The position numbers were made by a program, and so were the translations under genes. The notes below the pieces were generated by a model, which made no database searches, was not told the origin of the DNA, and worked only from the letters and a program-made list of their open reading frames with translations. From positions 1,984,001-2,048,000 of the forward strand of contig CAWIMC010000001.1 of NCBI GenBank assembly GCA_963837005.1: a stretch of DNA of 64,000 nt, written 5' to 3'. This DNA is from CALDTK01 sp963837005 (GTDB lineage Bacteria; Bacteroidota; Bacteroidia; Chitinophagales; Saprospiraceae). This document shows, one piece after another, positions 1 to 8,283 of this stretch (within the stretch, counting starts at the first letter, position 1; every line of letters begins with the position of its first letter).

Positions 1-334
1 CTACGGGGAGTACGTCTCGAAGATGATCGAGCGCGCCCGCGCCGCCGAGGACCCGCAACGCAAGACCGCCATCACCAAAACGATCGCGAGCTACATGAAG
101 CTCGCCTACTCGACCTACAACGACGCACAAAACATCTCTGACAAAACCATCCTCGGGGACCTCAGGAAAATGAGCGACGGAGAGTTGGTGCTGGAAGACA
201 GCGAGTCGATCGACGCGTACATGGGTCGCGGCTCGCAGTCGCACATCAAGCAGGAGGTCTCACAGTTCAAGCGCAAGCGCAACAAGAACAAAGGCGGCGG
301 CAACAACAACCGTCGGCGGTTCAGGAAGCGCTAA
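1..334 (+). CDS. DUF4290 family protein, C-terminal part
   Basis: This is the 3' part of a gene that begins before the window; the reading frame is open from base 2. The visible 110 residues begin YGEYVSKMIERA, contain MSDGELVLED, and end in a Lys/Arg/Asn/Gly-rich basic tail. This agrees with what I know of the C-terminal half of DUF4290, a Bacteroidota family of unknown function usually found directly upstream of murA, as here. The basic tail suggests nucleic-acid or membrane contact, which is inference. The last eight codons, including the stop, are part of the 155-bp unit that is tandemly repeated downstream, so the duplication broke inside this gene. Confidence 0.85.
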   Translation, partial: YGEYVSKMIERARAAEDPQRKTAITKTIASYMKLAYSTYNDAQNISDKTILGDLRKMSDGELVLEDSESIDAYMGRGSQSHIKQEVSQFKRKRNKNKGGGNNNRRRFRKR

Positions 335-922
335 GGGCGGTTGTTTGGTTGTAAGGTGATTTGGTTGTTTGATGGGCTACCGCTACGACAGCACGACGAT
401 CGCCCCGGAGGGCACCAAACAACCAGCCAATCAAATAACCAAATAACCAAACCAGCAACAACAACCGTCGGCGGTTCAGGAAGCGCTAAGGGCGGTTGTT
501 TGGTTGTAAGGTGATTTGGTTGTTTGATGGGCTACCGCTACGACAGCACGACGATCGCCCCGGAGGGCACCAAACAACCAGCCAATCAAATAACCAAATA
601 ACCAAACCAGCAACAACTATCGTCGGCGGTTCAGGAAGCGCTAAGGGCAGTTGTTTGGTTGTAAGGTGATTTGGTTGTTTGATGGGCTTACCGCTACGAC
701 AGCACGACGATCGCCCCGGAGGGCACCAAACAACCAGCCAATCAAATAACCAAATAACCAAACCAGCAACAACTATCGTCGGCGGTTTAGGAAGCGCTAA
801 GGGCGGTTGTTTGGTTGTAAGGTGATTTGGTTGTTTAATGGGCTACCGCTACGACAGCACGACGATCGCCCCGGAGGGCACCAAACAACCAGCCAATCAA
901 ATAACTAAATAACCAAACCAGC
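311..922. repeat. Four-copy 155-bp tandem array
   Basis: Four near-identical units start at 311, 466, 621 and 777, giving periods of 155, 155 and 156. The fourth is cut short near 922. Each unit starts with the last codons and stop of the DUF4290 gene. It then carries an imperfect inverted repeat: GGTTGTTTGG-type runs, a GC-rich centre of about 40 bp, and ATCAAATAACCAAATAACC-type runs. Differences between units are few (for example cgtcgg/tcgtcgg junctions, one extra T near 690, tcag/ttag), so the expansion is recent. The array fills the gap between the DUF4290 gene and murA; I see no gene inside it. Confidence 0.95.
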
Positions 923-936
923 GTCCGCCGAGCCTT

Positions 937-944
937 TACCTTGG
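937..944 (+). promoter_or_regulatory. Candidate -7 box for murA
   Basis: TACCTTGG lies 6 nt upstream of the murA ATG and resembles the Bacteroidota -7 element TAnnTTTG. No clear -33 TTTG is visible at the expected distance. If used, transcription would start at or next to the ATG. Confidence 0.4.
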
Positions 945-950
945 CCCGCT

Positions 951-2264
951 ATGGAAGGCAATGCATTTAGGGTAGAGGGGGGGCACCGGCTCAGCGGGGA
1001 GATTATCCCACAGGGTGCCAAAAACGAGGCGCTGCAGGTGTTGTGCGCTACGATGCTTACGAGCGAGGTGGTCACGCTCCAGAACGTGCCCCGTATCGTG
1101 GACGTGCACAACCTCATGGCCCTGATGCGCGGACTGGGGTGCGACATTACGGAGGTCGACACGCATACCTTCCGGTTTCATACCCCGGAGGTCAACCTCG
1201 ACTATTTCCGGAGCGCGGAGTACCAATCCAAGGCGGCCAAGATTCGTGGTTCGGTGATGCTGATCGGACCGATGCTTCACCGCGTTGGCCGCGCGTACTT
1301 ACCGAAGCCGGGCGGCGATAAGATCGGGCGCCGACGATTGGATACGCACTTCCTCGGCTTCGAGATGCTGGGGGCGGAGTTCGTCTACGATGGCGACAAG
1401 GACGAATTTTTTGTCTCGGCGGAGAAGGGCCTCAAGGGAGCTTACATGCTAATGGACGAGATCTCGGTGACGGGCACGGCCAACATGCTCATGGCGGCCG
1501 TGATGACCAAAGGCACCACGCAGATTTACAATGCCGCCTGCGAGCCGTACGTACAACAGCTCTGCCGCATGCTCACGAGCATGGGGGCCAAGATCGAAGG
1601 TCTCGGCTCCAACCTACTTATCGTGCACGGCGTCGAGCGCCTCGGGGGCACCACGCATCGCCTGCTGCCGGACATGATCGAGATCGGCTCGTGGATTGGC
1701 CTGGCGGCTATGACGCAGTCCGAGTTGACGATCAAGGACGCCGCCCCGGAGCACCTCGGTGTAATCCTGCCGACCTTCCGGAAGATGGGCATCGAGGTGG
1801 AGGCCCGCGGCAACGATGTGTACGTCCCGCAGCAGGACCATTACGAGATCACGACGTTCATTGACGGCTCAGTGATGACGGTGTACGACTCGCCGTGGCC
1901 GGGATTCACCCCCGACCTGATGAGCATCCTACTCGTCGTCGCTACGCAGGCGCGGGGTTCAGTGTTGATCCACCAGAAGATGTTCGAGAGTCGGTTGTTT
2001 TTCGTCGACAAGATCATTGACATGGGGGCAAAGGTGATCCTCTGCGATCCGCACCGTGCCACCGTCATCGGGATCGATCGGCAGTACCCACTACGGGCTA
2101 CCAACATGTCGAGTCCGGACATCCGCGCGGGGGTCGCGCTGCTCATTGCGGCCTGCTCAGCACAGGGGGTCAGCGTGATCGACAACGTCAACCAGATAGA
2201 CCGCGGCTACCAATTCATCGAAGAGCGCCTTCGCAAGATCGGCGTACAAATGGAGCGGGTTTGA
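951..2264 (+). CDS. murA: UDP-N-acetylglucosamine 1-carboxyvinyltransferase
   Basis: This is the first committed enzyme of peptidoglycan synthesis, transferring enolpyruvate from PEP to UDP-GlcNAc in the cytoplasm. The 437-residue length fits the family (about 420-440). The substrate-binding Lys is in QGAKNEAL (K24). The catalytic-loop motif reads PGGDKIGRR, so Asp123 (codon 1317-1319) stands where E. coli has Cys115. Asp at this position is known from Mycobacterium and Chlamydia and makes MurA insensitive to fosfomycin; insensitivity here is therefore a well-founded inference. The ATG is preceded by a -7-like box and no Shine-Dalgarno sequence. The stop overlaps the next gene's TTG start. 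Confidence 0.97.
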   Translation: MEGNAFRVEGGHRLSGEIIPQGAKNEALQVLCATMLTSEVVTLQNVPRIVDVHNLMALMRGLGCDITEVDTHTFRFHTPEVNLDYFRSAEYQSKAAKIRGSVMLIGPMLHRVGRAYLPKPGGDKIGRRRLDTHFLGFEMLGAEFVYDGDKDEFFVSAEKGLKGAYMLMDEISVTGTANMLMAAVMTKGTTQIYNAACEPYVQQLCRMLTSMGAKIEGLGSNLLIVHGVERLGGTTHRLLPDMIEIGSWIGLAAMTQSELTIKDAAPEHLGVILPTFRKMGIEVEARGNDVYVPQQDHYEITTFIDGSVMTVYDSPWPGFTPDLMSILLVVATQARGSVLIHQKMFESRLFFVDKIIDMGAKVILCDPHRATVIGIDRQYPLRATNMSSPDIRAGVALLIAACSAQGVSVIDNVNQIDRGYQFIEERLRKIGVQMERV

Positions 2265-2593
2265 TTGTGTACAACGTCACGACCAAGATCGAGCGCCGCG
2301 TTGCTCCAGAGTGGGGCACATGGATGCGCGAGAGCCACATCCCGGCCGTCATGGCTACGGGCATGTTTGATGGCTACCGGTTGCTGCGCATTCTCGACGA
2401 GGAGGAGGGCGACGACGGCCTTACGTATGCCGTGCAGTACACCTGTGCTACGGCGGCCAACTTCGACAGGTTTCTCAAAGAGTATGCCCCCGCGTTGCAG
2501 TCCGCCCACCGCGAGAAATACGTCAATAGCACCATCATCATCCGAACGCTGATGCAGGTGATCGAGGAGAAGAAGGTGTACGGTAAGAGTTGA
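2261..2593 (+). CDS. DUF4286 family protein
   Basis: This is a 110-residue protein beginning MIVYNVTTKIE. It has the compact alpha/beta pattern of DUF4286, a small family common in Bacteroidota with a ferredoxin-like fold and no assigned function. The TTG start is chosen because it gives the family's usual MI(I/V)YNVT opening. It overlaps the murA stop codon (2262-2264), so the two genes are probably translationally coupled. GTG at 2267 is the only close alternative. Confidence 0.85.
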   Translation: MIVYNVTTKIERRVAPEWGTWMRESHIPAVMATGMFDGYRLLRILDEEEGDDGLTYAVQYTCATAANFDRFLKEYAPALQSAHREKYVNSTIIIRTLMQVIEEKKVYGKS

Positions 2594-2661
2594 GCCGCCT
2601 GTCGTTCTCAGAATCTCAATCGCGATCAAACCACCGCCGCCCTACCGCCGTTGCCTCGGAC

Positions 2662-3198
2662 ATGGAAACATCGCAGCCCCTTCTCGCCACCCTCGTCAGC
2701 AGTCTCGTCAAGCAAGCTCCTAACAACGGCATACAAGAGATCATCAACTCCGTACTCAAGGGAGAGCACAACCCCGAAGCGGACGTGGCGCGCGGCGTCG
2801 TAGCAGGTCTGGCCGGTGGTTTAGTGGGGGCTTTCGCCAAAACCATCATCGAGCGTTTCTTCCCGATCAAGCCAACTGACCCGAGTATACGTAGGGCGCT
2901 TCAACTCGGCGACACCGAACTCGCCGTAGACCTCGACACTCGCGATATCGTAACCGGCATTTTGATCGGAGGTGCCTACGGGGCCGCCGCCGAACTCGCC
3001 CCAGAAGTCACGGCCGGCAATGGCCTCGGTCTCGGATCTGCGGTGTATGGGATCAATAACGCTGGCGAAATCATGGACCATTCCAAGGTCGAACTCAAAC
3101 CCCACGAAGAGAACGAAGCTCACGAACTTCTCAGCGACCTCGTCTACGGTCTCGTCGTAGAGTACGTCCGCGACAGTGTCCGCGCACGCTTCAACTAA
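2662..3198 (+). CDS. YagU-like (DUF1440) membrane protein, copy 1
   Basis: A 178-residue protein with glycine-rich hydrophobic segments around residues 35-55 (RGVVAGLAGGLVGAFAKT) and 95-135 (TGILIGGAYGAAAE), and a C-terminal LVYGLVVEYVRDSVR. The arrangement resembles E. coli YagU (DUF1440), an inner-membrane protein linked to acid tolerance. The ATG at 2662 was preferred to an upstream in-frame TTG at 2590, because the 24 extra residues are low-complexity and unlike the paralogue. A T4-hairpin element at 2829-2842 encodes AFAKT. The gene downstream is a diverged tandem copy. Function in this organism is not known. Confidence 0.65.
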   Translation: METSQPLLATLVSSLVKQAPNNGIQEIINSVLKGEHNPEADVARGVVAGLAGGLVGAFAKTIIERFFPIKPTDPSIRRALQLGDTELAVDLDTRDIVTGILIGGAYGAAAELAPEVTAGNGLGLGSAVYGINNAGEIMDHSKVELKPHEENEAHELLSDLVYGLVVEYVRDSVRARFN

Positions 3199-3219
3199 CT
3201 CACGCAAGCCTTAAGACTC

Positions 3220-3750
3220 ATGGTCCCTACAAATTACAACTACCAATCGATCGTCAACGATTTGATGGCCGGCAATCGCAACCGCGAGGGCAATATCCTG
3301 CGGGGCTTCATCGCCGGAGCAATCGGGGGCTTGCTCGCGACTGGCGTAAAGACAATCGCCGAGCACTACTTCCCAGTAAGGCCTGCCAGTGCGGACACGC
3401 CCCCGGAGATCATCGCCGAGGAGACTGCCGAAGCGGTAGCAGACATCCACCTTACCCGCACACAACAAGTCATGGCCGGCGATACGATGCACTGGCTCTT
3501 CGGCACCCTCATCGGCGGAGCGTATGGCGCAGCGGTCGAGGTGATGCCCCAGTTTAGCGACGGCATCGGGCTCCCTTTCGGGACGGCTGTCTTTGGTATT
3601 ATGCACGAAGGCTTACTTCCCGCCATGAGCGTCGAACCCGCCCACGCTGAGAAGGACCGCGAAGAGGAAGGCCACGAACTCGTGACTCACCTAATCTATG
3701 GATTTGCTACAGAAGTAGTGAGAGGTCAGGTCCGGCCGTTGTTGGACTAA
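3220..3750 (+). CDS. YagU-like (DUF1440) membrane protein, copy 2
   Basis: A 176-residue tandem paralogue of the preceding gene, 21 bp downstream. Shared landmarks are RGFIAGAIGGLLATGVKTIAE (against RGVVAGLAGGLVGAFAKTIIE), FGTLIGGAYGAAVEVMP, and the C-terminal LIYGFATEVVRGQVR. It lacks the T4-hairpin element that the first copy carries at the aligned position (VKTIAE against AFAKTIIE). That position is a natural experiment on how such elements arise. The pair is probably co-transcribed. Confidence 0.65.
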   Translation: MVPTNYNYQSIVNDLMAGNRNREGNILRGFIAGAIGGLLATGVKTIAEHYFPVRPASADTPPEIIAEETAEAVADIHLTRTQQVMAGDTMHWLFGTLIGGAYGAAVEVMPQFSDGIGLPFGTAVFGIMHEGLLPAMSVEPAHAEKDREEEGHELVTHLIYGFATEVVRGQVRPLLD

Positions 3751-3953
3751 TCTTCGCATGGCGGACCATTGAGGCCTACGCCAGGTCTCACGATACCGCG
3801 AACACTACGTCATTGCAAAACGGCGCAAAAAGCTATGCGGCCCATCGCACTCTGCACCGAAGCCTCGGTAGGTCGAATGACGAATCCCAGACCAGGCAGC
3901 TTCGCGCCGGCTAAGGATGACGACCGGTGCAGGAGCCTCGACTATGGAGTAGC
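3751..3953. other. Convergent intergenic region with a decayed repeat
   Basis: This lies between convergent genes and holds no credible gene. CGTCATTGC at 3808-3816 and GGATGACG near 3915-3922 look like the two ends of the widespread degenerate intergenic repeat family with CGTCATTGCGAG...GGATGACG ends. The match is loose and the call is tentative. Confidence 0.3.
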
Positions 3954-5078
3954 CTATGCCTGCTCTTCCTTGGCGCTTGTGCTCGATACCACTATCGAGT
4001 TCTGTTGAGTATGACCATACCGTCGGCGCATCATCTCCCAGACCGACAGGAAGAGAGCCGCGATGACCGGACCGACGACAAAACCCGCGAGTCCGAAAGA
4101 AGAAATACCGCCGAGGGTGGTGATGAGCACCAAGTAGTCGGGCATCTGCGTATCGCGGCCGACGAGCAGGGGGCGGAGGAGGTTGTCTACGAGGCCAATG
4201 GCCAGGCCTCCGAAAGCGACGATGATGAGGGCTTTCGTCCAATCGCCCTGCACCGCTAGAATTATGGCGGCCGGTGCCCAGATAAGTGCAGAGCCGCCGA
4301 CGGGCAATAAACTCAGCAGCGTCATGAGCACCCCCCAGAACAGGGCACCGTCGATGCCCATCGCCCAGAACAGCAAGCCGCCGAGCGTGCCTTGCACGAG
4401 CGCTACAATGAGAGTTCCCTTGAGGGTCGCCCGGCTGACGATCGCGAAGCGGTCGATGAGCGTCCGCTCGTCACGATCGCCGAGCGGAACCGAGTCTACA
4501 ATGGCCTCTACGATCGTGTGCCCATCCTTGAGGAAGAACCACAACAGGTACAGCATCAGGAAAAACTGCACGGCGATGCCCAGGAAGTTTTGCCCGGCCG
4601 TAAGACTCCAGTTGATGATGCGCTGACCAGCGGTGGCGATCCCACTGGTGACGTTGCTGCGGACCTGGTCGAAGTTGACGCCATAGTCGGCGGCGAGTTC
4701 GCGAACCACCGGCAACTGGCGCTCTACGTAGTTGACGACGATATTGGGATCGAGATCGCCGTTGTTGACGCGCGCCACCAATTGGACGGCCTGATCGACT
4801 ACCGCGAGGGTAATCAGAACGAGGGGCACCACTACGGAGAGCGTGATGATGAGCGTCGTGAGCGTCGCGACCACGGCTTCGCGCCCCGGTAGCTTACGGT
4901 CGAGCCACGAGTGTACCGGGTTGAAGACGATCGCCAGGACCACTGCCCAGAAGATAGTCATCAGAAAAGGCTGGATGAGGTCGAAAAACCACAGCGTGAC
5001 ACCGGCAGCCAAGAGGAGAAATACCGATTTGCGCACGAGCCTACGGCCGGAGGGTATTGAGGGACTAGCCTGCATCAT
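3954..5078 (-). CDS. AI-2E family (PerM-like) transporter
   Basis: A 374-residue polytopic membrane protein of the AI-2E transporter/PerM family (PF01594). Paired hydrophobic helices lie near the N-terminus (LLLAAGVTLWFFDLIQPFLM, WAVVLAIVFNPVH). A long amphipathic extramembrane stretch covers roughly residues 90-150. A helical core follows, with GGLLFWAMGIDGALFWGVLM and a C-terminal VGPVIAALFLSVW. The family is proposed to export small signals, or to act as an Na+(Li+)/H+ antiporter; the substrate cannot be read from the sequence. The gene is monocistronic and convergent with the YagU pair. Confidence 0.88.
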   Translation of the reverse strand: MMQASPSIPSGRRLVRKSVFLLLAAGVTLWFFDLIQPFLMTIFWAVVLAIVFNPVHSWLDRKLPGREAVVATLTTLIITLSVVVPLVLITLAVVDQAVQLVARVNNGDLDPNIVVNYVERQLPVVRELAADYGVNFDQVRSNVTSGIATAGQRIINWSLTAGQNFLGIAVQFFLMLYLLWFFLKDGHTIVEAIVDSVPLGDRDERTLIDRFAIVSRATLKGTLIVALVQGTLGGLLFWAMGIDGALFWGVLMTLLSLLPVGGSALIWAPAAIILAVQGDWTKALIIVAFGGLAIGLVDNLLRPLLVGRDTQMPDYLVLITTLGGISSFGLAGFVVGPVIAALFLSVWEMMRRRYGHTQQNSIVVSSTSAKEEQA

Positions 5079-5129
5079 ACCTCAAGGCTACGCCACGGTA
5101 CGCGAATAAGTGCGATGAGCGCTCTGAAA

Positions 5130-5167
5130 TAAAAAGCCCCACGGCTCGCAAGTAGCTGCGTGGGGCT
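5130..5167 (-). terminator. Intrinsic terminator of tRNA-Val
   Basis: Read on the minus strand, AGCCCCACG...CGTGGGGCT forms a perfect 9-bp stem (5135-5143 with 5159-5167) followed by TTTTTA. It lies 10 nt past the tRNA 3' end, so it is a textbook rho-independent terminator. Confidence 0.9.
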
Positions 5168-5177
5168 AATTGAAAAG

Positions 5178-5252
5178 TGGTCGATGACGGGCTCGAACCG
5201 CCGACCCTCTCGGTGTAAACGAGATGCTCTGAACCAACTGAGCTAATCGACC
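5178..5252 (-). tRNA. tRNA-Val (anticodon TAC)
   Basis: On the minus strand the acceptor stem GGTCGAT/ATCGACC, the D-arm GCTCAGTTGGTTCAGAGC and the anticodon stem-loop TCTCG-TTTACAC-CGAGA can all be read. The T-arm carries GGTTCGAGC. The loop places TAC at positions 34-36, so it decodes GUA/GUG valine codons. The discriminator is A (5178) and CCA is not encoded. A strong terminator follows directly. Confidence 0.95.
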
Positions 5253-5355
5253 AATCGGGTGGCAAATGTACGCCGCGCCGCTTTGCCCGCAAGCTCCCGC
5301 GGAGTTTTTAAACATCTAGCGCCGAGCAAATACAGGATGACCCTCGACCGGGCGT

Positions 5356-5363
5356 TACCTTGC
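5356..5363 (+). promoter_or_regulatory. Candidate -7 box for the AsmA-like gene
   Basis: TACCTTGC lies 48 nt upstream of the ATG at 5412. It supports that ATG over an upstream in-frame GTG at 5259, which would sit before the promoter. Confidence 0.3.
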
Positions 5364-5411
5364 CGACCGCCCTGCCCTCGGGCCGTGTCGCGCCCGCCCC
5401 CCGCATCCGCT

Positions 5412-8261
5412 ATGCAACGTATTTTCAAACGCTTCCTGCTTGTCTCGTGCACTCTAGCGCTCGCGGTGATCGGCGTTACAGCGCTAATGGAGGAGACCCT
5501 CGGCGAAGAGGCCGTCTCCGCGGTGCGTGGGCAACTGCGCACCGACCTCAGCGTCGGTGGGGCGAGCATCTCGCTGTGGCGGGACTTCCCCTACGTACGC
5601 ATCGGCCTCGAGACGGTCGAGCTCGGCGGCTACCCACAGGGCCCTTTTCTGGAGGCCAAAGCCATCACGAGCCGTATCAGCTGGATGGACCTGCTCTTTG
5701 AAGACGCGTGGACCTTTAATACGATTCGCGTTGAAGGTGCCCGGGTGAGCATCTACCGCGACAAAGAGCGCAAGGGCAACTGGCTCGTTTTGCGGGAACG
5801 CCTACCCGACGCCGCGCCCAGTGACATCAGCTTCCAACTTTCGAAAATCCTGCTGGACGACGTGGAGGTCGTCTACCTCGACGACGCTACCGCCACAAAG
5901 GGTCGCTTTCAGGTGGACGAGGGCGAACTGGCGGGTCTTTTCGGCAGTACGCAGTACACGCTGACGGGCGACCTCGCGGGACACAGCGCCTTCCTCGACC
6001 TCGACGGAATGCGCTACATCGAGGACTTCGACCTCGTGGCCGACTTCGAACTCGCGATTGACCTAGCGACGAACCGCTACCGGTTCGGGCCGAGCACGCT
6101 CACCCTCGACGGGATGCCGGTGACGCTGGCGGGCAGCTTTCAGTTCGAGCAAACGGCTACCGTTTACGACCTCCAGCTCCACACCGAGCGCGGACAACTG
6201 GGGTCCGTGTTGAAGGCCCTACCCCGCCAGTGGATCACGCCCGCGATACGCTCTTTGCGTTCGGAGGGGGAGTTCGGCCTGAAGGGGACCATCGTCGGGA
6301 GACACGACGCGGTAAGCAGCCCACGCGTCCGTTTTGGCGGAAGCCTCCGCAATGGTCGCCTGCAGGTGCCGGCACTCGGGCGGGAGGCGACCGATGTAGG
6401 CTTCAATCTGACGTTTACCAACGGCGACACCCCCTCGCTGGTCGGCTCCCAACTCGTCGTCGCGAACTTGAACGCGCAGCTCGACGGACAGCCGATCAAC
6501 GGCAACTTCGCGTGGACCGACTTCGCCGATCCATTTTATGATATTGATGTGAGCGGGACGGTGCCGCTGGACTGGTTCGATGCACTGTGGGGCAGCGGGA
6601 GTTTCGAGGGTGACCTGACCATGCGCAACCTCAATATCCGCGGGCGGCAGCGATTCTTGCTCGACCCGAAGGAGTCCAGGCAGGTCATCACGCGGGGCGG
6701 TTTCGAACTAGAACGCGCTGCGGTGATCTACCGGGGCGAGCGATTTGAGGTGGACGCTTTGGCGCTCGAGCTCGGCGGCGTAGACCTCGCCGTAAAGGGG
6801 GCCACCGTAGAGGGACACGGCGACCGGGTCGCGGTGGAGCTGAAGGTTACGGACCTCGTGCCCTACGTGCTCGGTGCCGACGCAGCCGTGCTCGGTTTTC
6901 GCGGAAGCGTGAGTGCCTTGACACTGGACCTCAAGGCCTGGGTAACGACCTTCACGGAGGGACGCGCGGCGGCTCGGACCAACGGTGCCACAGCGGTTGC
7001 GGGAAGCAATCAACCCTTCGCCACGCGACTCTTCGCCGACCTCAGACTCAATTGTGGGATGCTGCGCTACGGGAAGATAGACGCGGAGCGTTTTAGCGGA
7101 AGCTGTACTCTCGACGACTCGAAGCTCACGCTGAGCGGAGAGGCCTACGCGATGGAGGGACACTGGTCAGTCGATGGGCGGGTGGACTTGCGACAACAGA
7201 TGCGCCTTTCGGCAAAACTCGCCTGTTCGGAGGTGAACGTGACGGAGCTCTTCGAGCAAACGGACAACGTCGGCCAGGAGGTCGTCGACGCCAAACACAT
7301 CGAGGGCCAGATGACGACGCGCGCCTACGTGGAGGCCGGTTGGAAGTCGAACGGCGACTGGGACCCAAATGCGCTGCACGTCTGGGCCAACGTGGGACTC
7401 AGCGACGGGGAGCTGCGCGACTTCGAGATGCTCCAGGCGCTGAGCAAATTTGTGCGCTCGAAGGAGTTGGCGCACATCAAATTTACGGATACGGAGAATT
7501 GGATCGAGGTGGTCGGGGAGCAGGTGTACCTACCGGCGATGTTCATCCAGAGCACGGCCACCAACTTCACGATTGCCGGCGAGCACAGTTTCGCGCAGGA
7601 CATCAACTACTCGGTGCGTTTGAACGGAGCGCAACTGCTGTTTAATAAGCTGTTTGGCAATAATCGGAAGACGGACTTCGTCCCTGATCGGCGGCGGGGC
7701 TGGGTGAGGACCGGGGTGTCGATCGAGGGATCGCTCATGGGTGAGGACTACCGCGTAAAGTTGGCGGGTGACCAGGTGCGGCGTCACTTTAGGCATTCGC
7801 AAATGCGCAAGGCCGCCATCCGGACGAAGCTCATAGGTTTGTTTGGACCGGAGAGCCTCATCGACGACTATGACGATGACGGAGAGCGTCGCGACAAACG
7901 TGACCTCCGCGATCAGCCGGTAGTAGAAGCTGAGCCGGCGGTGGCCAGCCGTACGACTGAAGCGGAGCCCGAGCGCCCGACGATTGCCTCCCCGCGGATC
8001 TACAGCCCCGAGCGGCCTTTGTTCGGGAAGGTTGGCGTGCCCGCAAAACCTGCACCGACGCTCACAATCGATACGGAGACGTACCTCGATTTTGATGACG
8101 TGGAGCCGGTGGGCGAGCAACGGCGGCTAAGAGGGCAAACCCCCACGGGTGTAGATCAGCGACGACCGGTCTTGAGTGGAGCAGCGAAAAAGCAGGTCAT
8201 GCCGCGGCCGGCAGTCGAAGTGGACAAAGAGGAGTATTTGGACTTTGGGGTGCCGGATTGA
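5412..8261 (+). CDS. AsmA-like envelope protein
   Basis: A 949-residue protein with one N-terminal membrane anchor (residues 8-25, LLVSCTLALAVIGVTALM) and a very long beta-rich periplasmic body of the AsmA/DUF748 type. An example is FDALWGSGSFEGDLTMRNLNI around residue 390. AsmA-like proteins form long hydrophobic grooves that bridge inner and outer membranes and carry phospholipid. The last 120 residues are acidic, low-complexity and end with two similar segments, TYLDFDDVE and EYLDFGVPD. Seven T4-hairpin elements fall in this gene, the densest cluster in the window with the large propeller gene. ATG 5412 was chosen because it starts directly at the basic-hydrophobic anchor. Confidence 0.8.
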   Translation: MQRIFKRFLLVSCTLALAVIGVTALMEETLGEEAVSAVRGQLRTDLSVGGASISLWRDFPYVRIGLETVELGGYPQGPFLEAKAITSRISWMDLLFEDAWTFNTIRVEGARVSIYRDKERKGNWLVLRERLPDAAPSDISFQLSKILLDDVEVVYLDDATATKGRFQVDEGELAGLFGSTQYTLTGDLAGHSAFLDLDGMRYIEDFDLVADFELAIDLATNRYRFGPSTLTLDGMPVTLAGSFQFEQTATVYDLQLHTERGQLGSVLKALPRQWITPAIRSLRSEGEFGLKGTIVGRHDAVSSPRVRFGGSLRNGRLQVPALGREATDVGFNLTFTNGDTPSLVGSQLVVANLNAQLDGQPINGNFAWTDFADPFYDIDVSGTVPLDWFDALWGSGSFEGDLTMRNLNIRGRQRFLLDPKESRQVITRGGFELERAAVIYRGERFEVDALALELGGVDLAVKGATVEGHGDRVAVELKVTDLVPYVLGADAAVLGFRGSVSALTLDLKAWVTTFTEGRAAARTNGATAVAGSNQPFATRLFADLRLNCGMLRYGKIDAERFSGSCTLDDSKLTLSGEAYAMEGHWSVDGRVDLRQQMRLSAKLACSEVNVTELFEQTDNVGQEVVDAKHIEGQMTTRAYVEAGWKSNGDWDPNALHVWANVGLSDGELRDFEMLQALSKFVRSKELAHIKFTDTENWIEVVGEQVYLPAMFIQSTATNFTIAGEHSFAQDINYSVRLNGAQLLFNKLFGNNRKTDFVPDRRRGWVRTGVSIEGSLMGEDYRVKLAGDQVRRHFRHSQMRKAAIRTKLIGLFGPESLIDDYDDDGERRDKRDLRDQPVVEAEPAVASRTTEAEPERPTIASPRIYSPERPLFGKVGVPAKPAPTLTIDTETYLDFDDVEPVGEQRRLRGQTPTGVDQRRPVLSGAAKKQVMPRPAVEVDKEEYLDFGVPD

Positions 8262-8283
8262 AAAGGGGGCGGAAGCGGCGGCC

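Noticed and set aside
311..922. CRISPR array
   Set aside because: The 155-bp units have no unique spacers and each contains a gene end; no cas genes are present.
3769..4008. A 79-codon plus-strand frame in the intergenic region
   Set aside because: No coding character; it runs into the antisense of the AI-2E gene and overlaps a decayed repeat.
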